Shown here: positions 20,410 through 30,543 of the stretch, piece after piece
How the letters are laid out: each line of letters starts with the position of its first letter
Position numbering within the stretch: position 1 is the stretch's first letter
Origin: Pseudo-nitzschia pungens
Taxonomy: Eukaryota > Bacillariophyta > Bacillariophyceae > Bacillariales > Bacillariaceae
Assembly (NCBI GenBank): GCA_037355855.1
Contig: CM074760.1
Coordinates: forward strand, 1,976,501-2,040,500
DNA: 64,000 bases
Direction of reading: 5' to 3'
Position numbers and translations under genes: made by a program
The notes under the pieces: generated by a model
Databases searched by the model: none
Seen by the model: the letters and a program-made list of their open reading frames with translations, nothing else
Told to the model about the DNA's origin: nothing

Positions 20410-21525
20410 ATGGGAAGAGAAAAGGAAAAAGGAAAACAGAAAGAAAAACAAAACACTGCGTATTCTCGACAAACATGGAAGAGGCAAACTAGTCAATCTA
20501 ACATGAATACACCACGCCTCGGAAGCAAAGGATGTTCGTTGTGTTACGACAGAAGCATTCCTGCGAACTTGAACGCCCACGTCAACGAAAGCCAAACATG
20601 TGCCGATGTTCATCTTCAATTGGCAATGCTACGATACGACAATGCTATGTGTGCTGTCGGGCAAGAAAAGTATCAATCTTTGTGCTGCACCAAACAAGCA
20701 GAAAGGAACGCAAGTTCTGTTTTGGGCGTAGTGGCTGGGGTCGTTGTGGCTGGCCTCTTTTTGAAGAGGATTTTTGCTATCAGAAAAAAACGAAGAGTGG
20801 AAGAGATAAAGGGTTTGGAAAATAGAATAGAGCTGCCAAGAACAGTGAGTTTGAGCAGCCGAACTCGCAGTACTCGAAGCGATAGTGACAGAAGTGTCAC
20901 TGCTGATATGGAAACATCTTGGTACGTCAAGATGGAAGAGATGAAGGCTAAAGCTACTAGAAGCCCTCGCCATCCAAGTCGCAGTCGTGATAGACCCGGT
21001 ATTGGGTACGTCACCAACAGCAATCGTTTGGATCAAAACAGACCCAGTTCTCGATCCCGAGCTCGTAGCAGAAGTCGATCCGCAAGTCGGAGTCGACCCG
21101 AGAGTACGCGTTCCATCAAGAGCAAGCCCATGCTCAACAGCCGTGCCCGAAGCCGTAGCCGCTCGAGACATATGACCGAGAGTTCCATTTCCACTCGAGA
21201 TAACCGATTCCGGAGTCTTAGTCGCCCGAGAGAAACACCTGAGAACACAACTCATTCGAGACCAACTGAAAACTCCCGTTCAAATAGAACCGTAAGCCGC
21301 AGTCGTGCACGCAGTCGTAGTAGACCAAGAAGTATGCTCGACAGCACTCATTCTAATCGAGACAGGTCCATGAGTCGTAGTCGAGCAAAGAGCCGCAGTC
21401 GAGCAAGGAGTCGAAGTCGAGCAAGAAGCCGCAGTCGAGCAACAGAACAGGGCAGAAGATCGGAGTTCCAAGAAGTGGATCTTTATAACGACGACGGTCC
21501 CATCTTGCCCTCACAAGTAGTGTGA
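20410..21525 (+). CDS. Single-pass membrane protein with Cys-rich domain and long RS-repeat tail
   Basis: A 371-residue single exon. After a basic Lys/Gln start comes a Cys-rich stretch, CSLCYDRSIP ... TCADVHLQLAMLRY ... MCAVGQEKYQSLCC (about residues 42-93). It resembles a six-Cys module common in diatom surface proteins. A hydrophobic helix (SVLGVVAGVVVAGLFL, about 103-118) is followed by a stop-transfer basic cluster (RIFAIRKKRR). The remaining two thirds is dominated by Ser-Arg dipeptides in alternating SRSRARSRSR blocks and ends with the acidic GRRSEFQEVDLYNDDGP. RS repeats usually mark nuclear splicing factors and are substrates of SR kinases. Here they sit behind a membrane span, so a cytosolic tail regulated by phosphorylation is possible. 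There is no clear signal peptide, since the N-terminus is highly charged. I do not know the function. Confidence 0.78.
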   Translation: MGREKEKGKQKEKQNTAYSRQTWKRQTSQSNMNTPRLGSKGCSLCYDRSIPANLNAHVNESQTCADVHLQLAMLRYDNAMCAVGQEKYQSLCCTKQAERNASSVLGVVAGVVVAGLFLKRIFAIRKKRRVEEIKGLENRIELPRTVSLSSRTRSTRSDSDRSVTADMETSWYVKMEEMKAKATRSPRHPSRSRDRPGIGYVTNSNRLDQNRPSSRSRARSRSRSASRSRPESTRSIKSKPMLNSRARSRSRSRHMTESSISTRDNRFRSLSRPRETPENTTHSRPTENSRSNRTVSRSRARSRSRPRSMLDSTHSNRDRSMSRSRAKSRSRARSRSRARSRSRATEQGRRSEFQEVDLYNDDGPILPSQVV

Positions 21526-23930
21526 CGAATTCCCAGACTACATATCAGCTTGATGGAATATTATTATGAAATTTGTACCAAGTATACATCAACGAAATGG
21601 TCAGTAGGGTGCTCTTCAGATCCGCCAAATCATGATGCCACTTATCATGCCATGCTTAGGGTTGCTAATGTCGACCGCGGATCAAAAATTCAATGTAAGA
21701 CAAAAACAGTGGGCAACTCCACCCTCATCGAAATTATATACGAAGTTGTGACAGTGAAAATTACACGCAAACACATACAGAAAACATGAATCAAACGAAA
21801 ATAGACTAATTTCTGGAGACACCATATCGAAGCTTCAACACATTGACCTTCCCGCAATAACTTCAGCTTTAGCGGATTTTGTATAACTATGTCGACTGCT
21901 CAGTCTTCAATTTGCGATATCGAGGAAATATGGTAGAATAATTCCTTTCCATCCAAAAAATTGGAGTTGTCGTAGGCCTGAGTCGAATGTGTCGTACCGT
22001 AGAAAGAGTCATCGGGGGTCAGAATAACAACAGGAAGTCTTTGGGAAAGTGAATCGATCACCCACACTTTTTTGACGGATGGACGGTAGACGTTCATTTT
22101 TCAATCCCATGCGTTAGTGATGGTCAATTCACAAGTTCACAAGCTCATTGCTATTTTCGATTCACCCTGCCATGACCCAAATGATCCAAATGTGACATTC
22201 TTTGAGCGCAAGCCCGTTGATATATTAGAAGATTTCGTTACATCCAGAATTAGTCAATCAGGGTTAGTTCTTTGAAAAACTAGCTATGAATAAACTCTCG
22301 CTGTTCTCGGCATATAGCCAAAACCTATAGCTTTCTCTCATGAAGAGTGGTTTGTTTTCCTTGCATGATAGTTGTATTAAGAACGTGCATTCCTATTTTG
22401 GTGAATATGACCAATATGTTAGTGTCATAAAAATGAGCTCCAACCTTTGCGAGTATTGAATACTTCGTAAAACAGTATTCATTGATCGCTAACCGAAGAA
22501 AGAGCGAGGTGACTTATCACAAGTTCAATAATATAAAAACAATGCGGGTAGATGATTGCTCGATATGCCAGACGAAAACTTCCGCATACCGTATTCCGTC
22601 GATTTGGCCATCGCAACTCCCGTCCTTTTCTTGTTCTGCTCCATAACAAATCCGATGGTTCCACCACGCACTCGCCGAACCTCCAATCAACGATCCTCAT
22701 TCATCACCACAGAGTAAATATTTTTTTATTATGGCGTCACCTAAATGTCTTTCCGGTCAGATATCAAGGCACCGAACTTTCATCGACGAAATCGAGAATG
22801 TCATTATTGAGAATGGAAACTACCGGTAGAAAGAGTGATATACTTGTATTATTATTTTTTTTTTGGCTTTCGATGAACCTTACTCGTACTTCCTCGAAAG
22901 TGTGATTGGCATCCTAACTGACATGATTTGTTAAGCGTCGATGAAGAAATCGCAGTAAGAAAGATCATAAGAAGGTGGGCACATCAAAACAAAGTTCTTT
23001 CTAAAAAATACATACAGAAGAAGCGAAGAATCTACCGGTACGCATATACTACGGAATTCCTATCAGCTGTCCCCCGGTTTCCGTAGGAATTAGTAGTTGA
23101 GGATGTAGAACCGAGGGACAGCTGATAGGAACTTCGTAGTACTTATTCGAGATTCCACTTTTTCGGTCATCCCATGCATCGCTGCATTGAACTTTCTTTT
23201 TCTAGTGGGAAGATTCTCAGTCTTCAACGCATGCAGTAAAATTGCTTCAGCGCGTGTTGAGTTGGCAAGTTAAAGTAAGTAAGTCTTACCTGCGTACGAG
23301 TACAAGTACGAGTACGAGTACTCTTACCGCTTCTAGTAGTTTTCGTGACTCCCTCGTTGTACAATAAGGTTACCAGGTGTGAGGTTTACCGTATTGAGCA
23401 TTTCCAAAACAATACCGTAAGATTACGGTTGGAAACTCGTTATCCCATGCCTTACCTTGAATCTTCAATCTGGTGCGAATGAGGTAAACCTTATTGCGGA
23501 CCGTAACCTTACCGTGCGTATTCTACTACGGTATGACACACCATAGCCAAAAAGCCAACGAGACAATAGTAAGGTTACGTAGTGTTGTACGTTCATTTTT
23601 ATAATTACTCGAAGGGGTTCGAACTTTTCACCTTCACTCTTTCAAACTTCCTGATCAGTTTGAGACCCATCCCAAACCCATCTCCTACTTTTTCCTCCTC
23701 ATTGTTAGAGTAACTTACCAGTCATTGTTAGAGTAACTTATATAGCACCGGTAGCGTTGGTTATTGTGCAGCAATTTCCTGGCACGCATGCGGAAGGTTG
23801 TTGCTCAGAGCCCTGACAATTTTTTACAACACCACCCTTTGCTCTCCAAGGAAAGCAATACTTGTAAAAGTAACCACAGCCGTACCGAATTCCGCTTCAC
23901 ACCACGGACGCAAGGTCGACATCAGTATCA
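21526..23930. other. 2.4-kb spacer with a hairpin and dense AAGGTTAC words
   Basis: Short open frames (for example 21900-22097 minus, 22569-22721 plus) lack recognisable features and I do not call them genes. A strong hairpin lies at 23047-23141. From 23270 to 23580 AAGGTTACC/GTAACCTTACCG words occur at high density in both strands, next to ACGAGTACGAGTAC repeats. Confidence 0.5.
23047..23141. repeat. Inverted repeat, 17-bp perfect arms inside about 26-bp arms
   Basis: TTCCTATCAGCTGTCCC at 23057-23073 faces its exact complement at 23115-23131. The arms extend outward to about 26 bp with two mismatches (outer ACTACG). The loop is about 40 bp. It could be a minimal MITE, a hairpin RNA source, or a cruciform. 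Confidence 0.8.
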
Positions 23931-25103
23931 ATGGTCGAACTGGAACCTGAGTATCCTCCACCGGAACAAATCTTGCCGGATATACAGGATGCAATATGCA
24001 ATCCACAGATATGGATAGTCCCGTCGCTGCCCCCAGAATTAGCAGGGAGTAGATCTGTATTGCAACGGAATAACCCTGCGTTGCAACCCGTTTATCGACA
24101 AGTCTTTCTTTGTAGACAAAACAATGCCATGCAAGCCTATCAAATCATCCAGCCCCCGGCCTTTCAGCCAGTCGAACTGTCCCATGGTGGTCCGACTTGG
24201 GGATATCTCTTCATGGGAATTATTTTGCCGAGAAGAGAAGAAGATTTGCTGTACGAAGAACCGATGGAACACGAAGCAAAAAGAGTTGCCATCAAGCGTT
24301 TGGATCTCAATGTAGTGTCAACGGAATTGCAGAGCGGATCGAAAGAAAATCCCTTCAAGGAAATATGGAGGATGCAAACCATCGGCGACAACCATCACGT
24401 GTGCCGTATCGAAGAAGCCCTGAAGGACGAAAATTATCTCTATATCATTACCCCGTGGTGTAAGGGAGGAAGTCTCTCAGACAACATACCCTTAGCTCCA
24501 AGCGAACTATACTCGGTAGAAGACCAGGCCAGGATTATATTCAAACAAATTCTAGAAGGTCTGAATTATCTACACAACCGCCACAGAATCTGTCATCGCG
24601 ATATCAAAACAGCGAACTTTCTGGTCGCCGAAAGCGGAAGGGTCCTGATCGGAGATTTGGCCATGAGTTTTGTCATGCCTGAGGGAGGGATCGTGAAAGA
24701 CATTGGGAAATTTGGGACGCCTCCCTTTATGGTTCCCGAGATCTTGTTGAATCAACCCTTCGACGGGGCGAAATGTGATTTTTGGGCTGCGATCGTCACA
24801 CTGTACACTTTGGTGACAGGACTTCCCTATTTGTATCGTCTTCCGCGACCCGACGATATTCTGTTCAGATATTGCATCATGGCAAAGGGATTGTCGAGGG
24901 AGCGGCACAACGAATTGGTGGACGAAATAATAGGAGAAATCCGTGATCCACAAGAGTTTCACGCGTTGCATACCGTCATGCAACATATTGTTAACATGCC
25001 GGAGGACCTCCTGGAGTTGTTTGGGCATTCGTTGTCTTTGGTTCCGGAACAGCGATGGGGAAGTGATGAAGCGTATCTATCTCGGTGGATGCAGAAGGGA
25101 TAG
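23931..25103 (+). CDS. Divergent protein kinase with DLA instead of DFG
   Basis: A 390-residue single exon. The first 85 residues are Pro/Gln-rich. The kinase fold begins near residue 88 with a poorly formed glycine loop. VAIKRLDL supplies the ATP lysine (about K122). CHRDIKTANF (about 221-230) is a full catalytic loop with Asp and Asn. The metal-binding motif reads GDLAMS (241-246), so the Asp is kept but DFG is DLA. FGTPPFMVPEILL is the activation-segment end (PE in the APE position). CDFWAAIVTLYTLVTGLPY is helix F. The C-lobe ends WGSDEAYLSRWMQ. Catalytic residues remain, so activity is plausible with altered nucleotide handling. The substrate is unknown. The closest grouping seems to be the CAMK/STE-like Ser/Thr kinases that are expanded in diatoms, which I infer only from general form. 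Confidence 0.85.
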   Translation: MVELEPEYPPPEQILPDIQDAICNPQIWIVPSLPPELAGSRSVLQRNNPALQPVYRQVFLCRQNNAMQAYQIIQPPAFQPVELSHGGPTWGYLFMGIILPRREEDLLYEEPMEHEAKRVAIKRLDLNVVSTELQSGSKENPFKEIWRMQTIGDNHHVCRIEEALKDENYLYIITPWCKGGSLSDNIPLAPSELYSVEDQARIIFKQILEGLNYLHNRHRICHRDIKTANFLVAESGRVLIGDLAMSFVMPEGGIVKDIGKFGTPPFMVPEILLNQPFDGAKCDFWAAIVTLYTLVTGLPYLYRLPRPDDILFRYCIMAKGLSRERHNELVDEIIGEIRDPQEFHALHTVMQHIVNMPEDLLELFGHSLSLVPEQRWGSDEAYLSRWMQKG

Positions 25104-26108
25104 CGATGATGGCTACATCTTTCGAGGGCGATAAATGGGCGTCAAGGTCTGTGCATGGTCGAGCACATCTGCGCAGTTCGAGCAAAACGAATCGAACATT
25201 GAGGAACAACCGTACTCCGGATGAAGATTGTCACGCATAGACTTTAAGCAGCTGCAAACCATTTCTGCCGCTTGAGGGATTGCAACGAGCCAATCCTTTG
25301 TAATTCGGAAAATCAAATTTGTTTCGCGAAACCCTAGGCAACATTCAAGTACAGATCTATCGATGGACAAAACCAAAGAAAAGTCTCAATGGACCAAAAT
25401 TGAGAAGAACCGGAAATTATAATTTCTTAGTTCTCTGTCCGATTGCCACGACTAAGTATAGTATTTAGTAATGAAAAATGTTATGAACTCTGTCAAATGG
25501 TTGCAGTAGTTACAGCAATAAGTACGTGGAACCTCATATAATATTGATATAAGATGTCGTTCTGTCAACTTGCGGTATGACACACGCATATCTACGAGAT
25601 AATTACAATATATTCAGTCGTTTTTCCATTGCGAAGTTGTTTGGTTCGCGCGGCAACCATCAAACTGAATGGATCGATAGAATTTCAAACGTCCAAAAGG
25701 GTATTGCTGACGCTCGGCTACTGCCAGGATCGGATGAGAGGTAGTGCAGGGGATTTGTAGGGACGAGTGATAGTGCTGTTGCGTCTCTCGTACAAGTCTA
25801 AACTGGAAATCGTCGCACCGGAACACAGCTAACAAAGAACACGGCTGATTGGCATACATACAAGTGCCGGAACAAGTTCGATGAGGTGCTTTTCGAACCG
25901 GGGCTCACATCGTCCCTTGGGGTGCACGAAGGGGAAATTTGGTGCGTGCCACAAACCAATCGCTCACTTTTAAGCTAAGGATAAGTATTTTAACTTGCTG
26001 CTGCGTTCTAATCTGCGAAAGGGTCGCGTCCTGTATCGTTCTACACTATAGTTCGTTAATCTCGCCTCGCTATCCATACCGGAGTTGTTGGCAATCAAAG
26101 TAGTCGGT
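25104..26108. other. Spacer between converging genes
   Basis: AT-moderate sequence with no repeat clusters. Small minus-strand frames (25113-25376, 25614-25859) have no recognisable features. Likely holds two 3' UTRs. Confidence 0.5.
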
Positions 26109-27436
26109 TTACTTCTGGGTCTTGCCCATCAGTGCCGGTGCGGCGGCAATAAAGTAGACGCTTCCGCTGGTAATGGTGACCACCGCCGACATGTACAAGA
26201 GGGGGATGCCCACCTTGTAGAGCAGCGCAGAGGTTCCCGACGAGGCTGGCACGTAGAGAAGAATGGTCAGGGCCATCATTGTCAGGGCCGTCTTGACCTT
26301 GCCCTGGTAACCGACCTTGACCGTGTCCCGCTCCCCTCTCTGGGCCATCCACTCCCTCAGCGCCGACACGGCGATCTCTCGCGCCAGGATGATGAGAGAG
26401 GGAACGGCTGCAACGGCGCCGTATCGACCGGAGAGCAAAATCAGAGAGGTGCTCACCATGAGCTTGTCCGCGACGGGATCCAAAAAGGCACCGACTGCGG
26501 TGCGGGAGGTGTCAAAGTCGTCGTTGTCGTAGCAATTCGATGGAACAATGCGATGCAGTGCATCGCAGAGTTTGCGAAAGGAGGGATTCGGCACGAGAAT
26601 GCAAAGGGTAACAAATTCCATCCGTGAGCGAACACCAGCAAGCAGCAAGAGCATCAAATCAGTCTGCCGACTCGACCAAAACAGCTTTCGCAGCACGGGT
26701 CGTGGGCACTACACACGGACGATGGTATTCCGACACGGCGTTTCCGTACTGCAGCTTGCAATCCATGGAAACTCAAACACGAGGACCGCACAACAAGCGG
26801 AGAGTCGGATCCATCGGAAAATGTCGGATTTTGTTTCGACTTGGTTTCGTTTCATTTCGCTTCGCTTCGACTTTGTTCCGTTCACACAACATACTCACAG
26901 GCGGTGGAAATGTCCCAGCGTCGCGCCAAAAAGCCATCCAACCAGTCCGTCACACTGGCCAGGGCAAAGATGGTCCCCGTGTACAGGTGGCCGCCCTTGG
27001 CATTGGAATAGAACAGAGCGACAAAGGCCGGGATCGCGAGGCACCGTGCGTAGGTGAGGTAGTCGGGGAGTCTGTGCCAAGGAAGGCCGGGGAACTTGTT
27101 CCGGAGGAATCCGGGAGGCGTCTTGGCGTTGGGTCCCAGGAGGGAGCTCGGAGGAGGTGCGACGGCAGCGGCGGCGGTGACTTCCGGTGTTGGGGGAGGT
27201 GGCACGGCGGCCTCCGGAGGTTCCTCGGCGGGAGGTTCCTCGCCCGGTGGGGACTCGCTGTCGCCGCCCCGCGCCAATCGGAGGATGGAATCGGTCTTGG
27301 TCTTGCCGGCAAACGCCCTGGATCGCGCCATAGGAGACGATGGCAGGACGAACGACGAGGCAACGGCGGGAGAGGCTGTCGCCGATGGGAGGGCCGAGAC
27401 CAAGAGCAGCACTCGTTGCTGCCAGAGAAACTTCAT
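26109..27436 (-). CDS. pgsA: Phosphatidylglycerophosphate synthase (CDP-alcohol phosphatidyltransferase)
   Basis: Exon 1 is 27436-26899, the intron 26898-26495 (GTGAGT to CCGCAG) and exon 2 26494-26109, giving 307 residues. The active-site signature spans the splice site: DWLDGFLARRWDISTA/FGAFLDPVADK. This is the DG-x2-AR-x8-G-x3-D-x3-D motif. The enzyme joins CDP-diacylglycerol and glycerol-3-phosphate in the first step of phosphatidylglycerol and cardiolipin synthesis. Hydrophobic helices follow, ending FIAAAPALMGKTQK. The N-terminus has a hydrophobic signal-like segment (VLLLVSALPSATASPAVAS) followed by SFVLPSS. This loosely fits a plastid presequence, and then comes a Pro/Glu linker, so a plastid enzyme is more likely than a mitochondrial one. 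The intron carries TTCGC tandem repeats. The divergent neighbour, TRIAP1/Mdm35, works in related lipid transport. Confidence 0.92.
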
Positions 27437-28187
27437 TGGGATGCGGTGGATGGGATTTGTTGATTGATACTATCGGAGGGTGTGTTGTGTTTTGATTCAG
27501 GCGAGTTCCTGGGTGGGTGCAGAGCAACGGTGTGTTTGGCTTTTTGTGCAATTAGGTGCTTATGGGGTGGGATGCCGTTCCTGGATTCAGTGTTTGTCGT
27601 TCCAAACACGGTTGACGGGGCATTTCCGTTCTTCTTGACCGAGCATACCGGTAAGGTTATCAAGCAAGGTTTATCGGTGATTTTGTTGCGATTGAAGATA
27701 CGTTTTATCGTTTTGTTGCTCTTTTGCTGATCAAGCATCCACCAATCAATGATCTCCTTTTGCCACGATCGTGACACTGTCGAGTCAGTCGTCGTCGGTG
27801 CGCCGGAAGTAAGATCATTACGGTTTCGTTCAAAATTTTGAACGAAACAATTTTTCTCGCGAAAACCACGCGAAAATACGCGCGATAATAGCGTTTTCGT
27901 CATTTATCGAGTGAACTAAGGTATTTTTTAAAAATATTTTTTTTTCCAAAAAAAAAAAAGAGTATCAAAGATTGAAGATAGCGATAAATAATCGTTCGAG
28001 AAAAACTCGATCATCGCTTTCTTCTTTCTTCTTTCCTCATTCTTCGTTCCGTTCTTTCACCGCATGATTCATTATTTTTTGCAAGGATCCCCAGCAAGTG
28101 CTGAACAACATTACAGTATCTGCAAGCAAACAACTCCGCGTTGCGAAAACGCTTCTCAAACAGGAATATCAGGAAAGAAAGAGAAAA
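27437..28187. promoter_or_regulatory. Shared upstream region of PGP synthase and TRIAP1
   Basis: About 750 bp between two divergent start codons. It contains one ACCGGTAAGGTTA word (27647-27659), a poly-A tract (about 27945-27960) with long T/A runs, and TTCTTTCTTC repeats. No defined element is identified. Confidence 0.45.
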
Positions 28188-28606
28188 ATGGGATCCACCC
28201 AGAGCACATCGGGTGGCAATTCCGATCCATCACCGGCGCCGGTGCCGAGATCGCCCCCGCCTCCAGAGCCGAGCGGCAACCCGGAATCAACGATAGCAGG
28301 CGGCGAACCGGCACCCAAGAAACCAAAACAAGCCAAGCGGTCGATCGATTCCAAATGCCGGAAACAAAAGAGAGCCTGGGGCCGTTGCGTAGCCGACCAC
28401 TACGAGAAGAAGTTTCTCCCGGGCAAATCTCTCGAACCGGAAGAAGACTGCGACGATCCTCTTTGAAAAGTTTCGTGATTGCTTACCTGAAGAACATGCT
28501 GAAACAGCGCCAGGAAAGGGGGCTGCCGCCGCCCAAGAAGGATTCGGCTCTCCACGAGTACATGGAAGAAGAGGGGATGCTCGACGACAAAACCGAGAAC
28601 CCCTGA
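28188..28606 (+). CDS. TRIAP1: TRIAP1/Mdm35-like intermembrane-space protein, two frame breaks
   Basis: Starting at ATG 28188, a Pro/Ser-rich region (about 65 aa) leads into CRKQKRAWGRC, the first CX9C, then VADHYEKKFLPGKSLEPEED. This matches the TRIAP1/Mdm35 pattern (CFNRWFAEKFLKGD). The frame then stops (TGA 28464). One base later the next frame gives CDDLFEKFRDC, the second CX9C, matching the family CTDLFKRYQQC. A second single-base step at about 28486 gives LLKNMLKQRQERGLPPPK ... MEEEGMLDDKTENP, ending at 28606. Both breaks need one C skipped (28458/28459 and 28486/28487). Mdm35 holds PRELI/Ups proteins that carry phosphatidic acid across the intermembrane space for cardiolipin synthesis. 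The exact fit of the second CX9C shows the composite protein is the ancestral one. It may be functional with errors removed, or a decayed copy. Confidence 0.72.
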
Positions 28607-30543
28607 AGGATGCACCGGTCGGATGCAATGTGAATGCGCGCGGTTGAGTGCGGAGCGAAAGAAGACTCGAATCGGAACGAGCCGTGCAAGAACGACAGTG
28701 GCGGCGGGAGTGGGAATGGTGTCGAAGCATGTTGCACGGAACGATGCTGGTTTGCGTGTGAGAGGGTTGCAATGGTTCGAGTGTGACGGAAAAAAAAAAA
28801 GATTGCAAACTCACGGAGGTTCGCGCGCAGAACACCTGTTCCATTATCTTCGGCTCGCCAAGCCTCCTCTTCTCCAAACAGGCTTGATCCGTATTGTCGT
28901 CGTTGTTGTCGGTTTTGACAGGGCGGGGCGAAACAAATAAGATGTGGGATGACGCGCGGTTCAATCCACCACCATCGGTTCGGGGCAATCGGGGATTTCC
29001 ACCGGTCGCTCGTCTACAAACACAGTCGACTTTGTCCACGTTGGTGATAGAGTCTATTCCGTTGTGAAACGAATGAAACCAAATGGTGCTATATCGATTG
29101 TTCTGTTGAGTTCGCAACAATGGATGGGTCCAGAACGAGTGGATCCGAGAACAATACCGGCATCGCGGGGACTACATACATTATTGTTTCTTGTTTCTGT
29201 TGACAAGAATAGAGTTCAATTGAATACGCGCCTTCCTCTCCGTTGTTTTTGCAAGCATGACCCTCGAATCTGCCATCTAGAGCCAATCATGATCATGCCC
29301 ACTTGCGAGCGTTTCACGACAGCATCAATTGATTACCATACTTTAGTTTGTATCCGTTACCCCTGATTGAAAAGAAATTGCCTTGTTGGAACGTTCGCAC
29401 GCAGATGGTGGCAACATTCAAACCAACCTGATTCTCCAGAAACAATCGCTTCTTGTTTCTTGCATCGAGCACCGTCGCAGTATTCGCAAATTCAATCCCT
29501 ACGGTTTTGCGTACCGTTCTCCATTCTTGTTGGTACTTGTTCTCCCTTCTTTTTATTTGTAGACATGAAGTTACTACTATGTATTCTGCGCTTGTGTAAT
29601 CGTTCGTCGAAGGCCCCTCCTGCAACAGTTTAAGCAACGTATTTGGTCGAGAGCATTTTGTGCATTCTTACTGCATTCCATTCGATTAGTCCTTTCTGAA
29701 GTGATTTATTTGGTGCTCAGAAACATGTCGAACACTGAAACATGGTGAAAACATTATTGTTGTATGTTGTTAGCTGGTTTGATGTTTGCATGACTCAATC
29801 CCAGTGCCATATATTATAGGAGATGATAATAGCACCAGTCCTAGCTTCCTGCTAAAATGTCTGCAGCACACCTGAAGGTAATGATACTATGCTGCTGGCA
29901 TAATTGAAGCAATGATTGACATGCCCTCCAGCCCTAACTGGAATATTGAGATGCTTAGGCTCAAAAGAAAGAAGTAAGTTGCGATGTTTTTAACGACTGT
30001 AAGTGACTTTCTTGTATCACTCCTTCGTACTCCACGAGGAGGACTAATACAACTAGTAGACGTGCAGTCTCCCTCTCCCTTCTGATTCAGCGAAAAAGTC
30101 TCCAACAACTTCTTGTTAATAACCTTTCACATAAGATAAAAGTTTTGAGTTGATGCTCCACTTTGAATTGATATCAGTCCAACTACTACTATGTTTGTCA
30201 CCAGCAAAAGGAAGGTGATTCAGATAGTAGAAGTATGAGAGAACAAGTACGGTATGACCTACTTGTACCGTAAACCTTGCGAATGACCGGAGGATGTTGA
30301 TTTCGCACAACATGTACATGCCTGTTGGAAAAATTAAGCGAGGTGTTACAACGGTAAATAACCGGTAGGTGGTTTCGAAATTCGAAACTCTTCAACCCGT
30401 TGCAATGAAGATCTATTAAAAGCCGCGATGGCATAAAGCGACAGTACAAGGTCATATTCAAAGTTTGATTGCAGGCTGCAGTTGACGCTAGAACTGAGAA
30501 CAGCATACTTGAACATGCTCTCGTCTTTGTCAGTAAACAGGAT
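28607..30543. other. 1.9-kb spacer, no supported gene
   Basis: Long frames on the minus strand (28287-29120) are shadows or untranslated leader. Near 30257-30280 there are GTACCGTAAACCTTGC words. The start region of the MFS gene may include an upstream exon ending at about 30472, because the sequence before 30544 is open and preceded by a TTGCAG acceptor. Confidence 0.4.

Noticed and set aside
21900..22097. 65-codon minus-strand frame with peptide-like composition
   Set aside because: Cannot be tied to a family or splice model; possible but unsupported.
28287..29120. 277-codon minus-strand frame
   Set aside because: Overlaps the TRIAP1 gene on the other strand, has no domain and the composition of antisense sequence; called a shadow.
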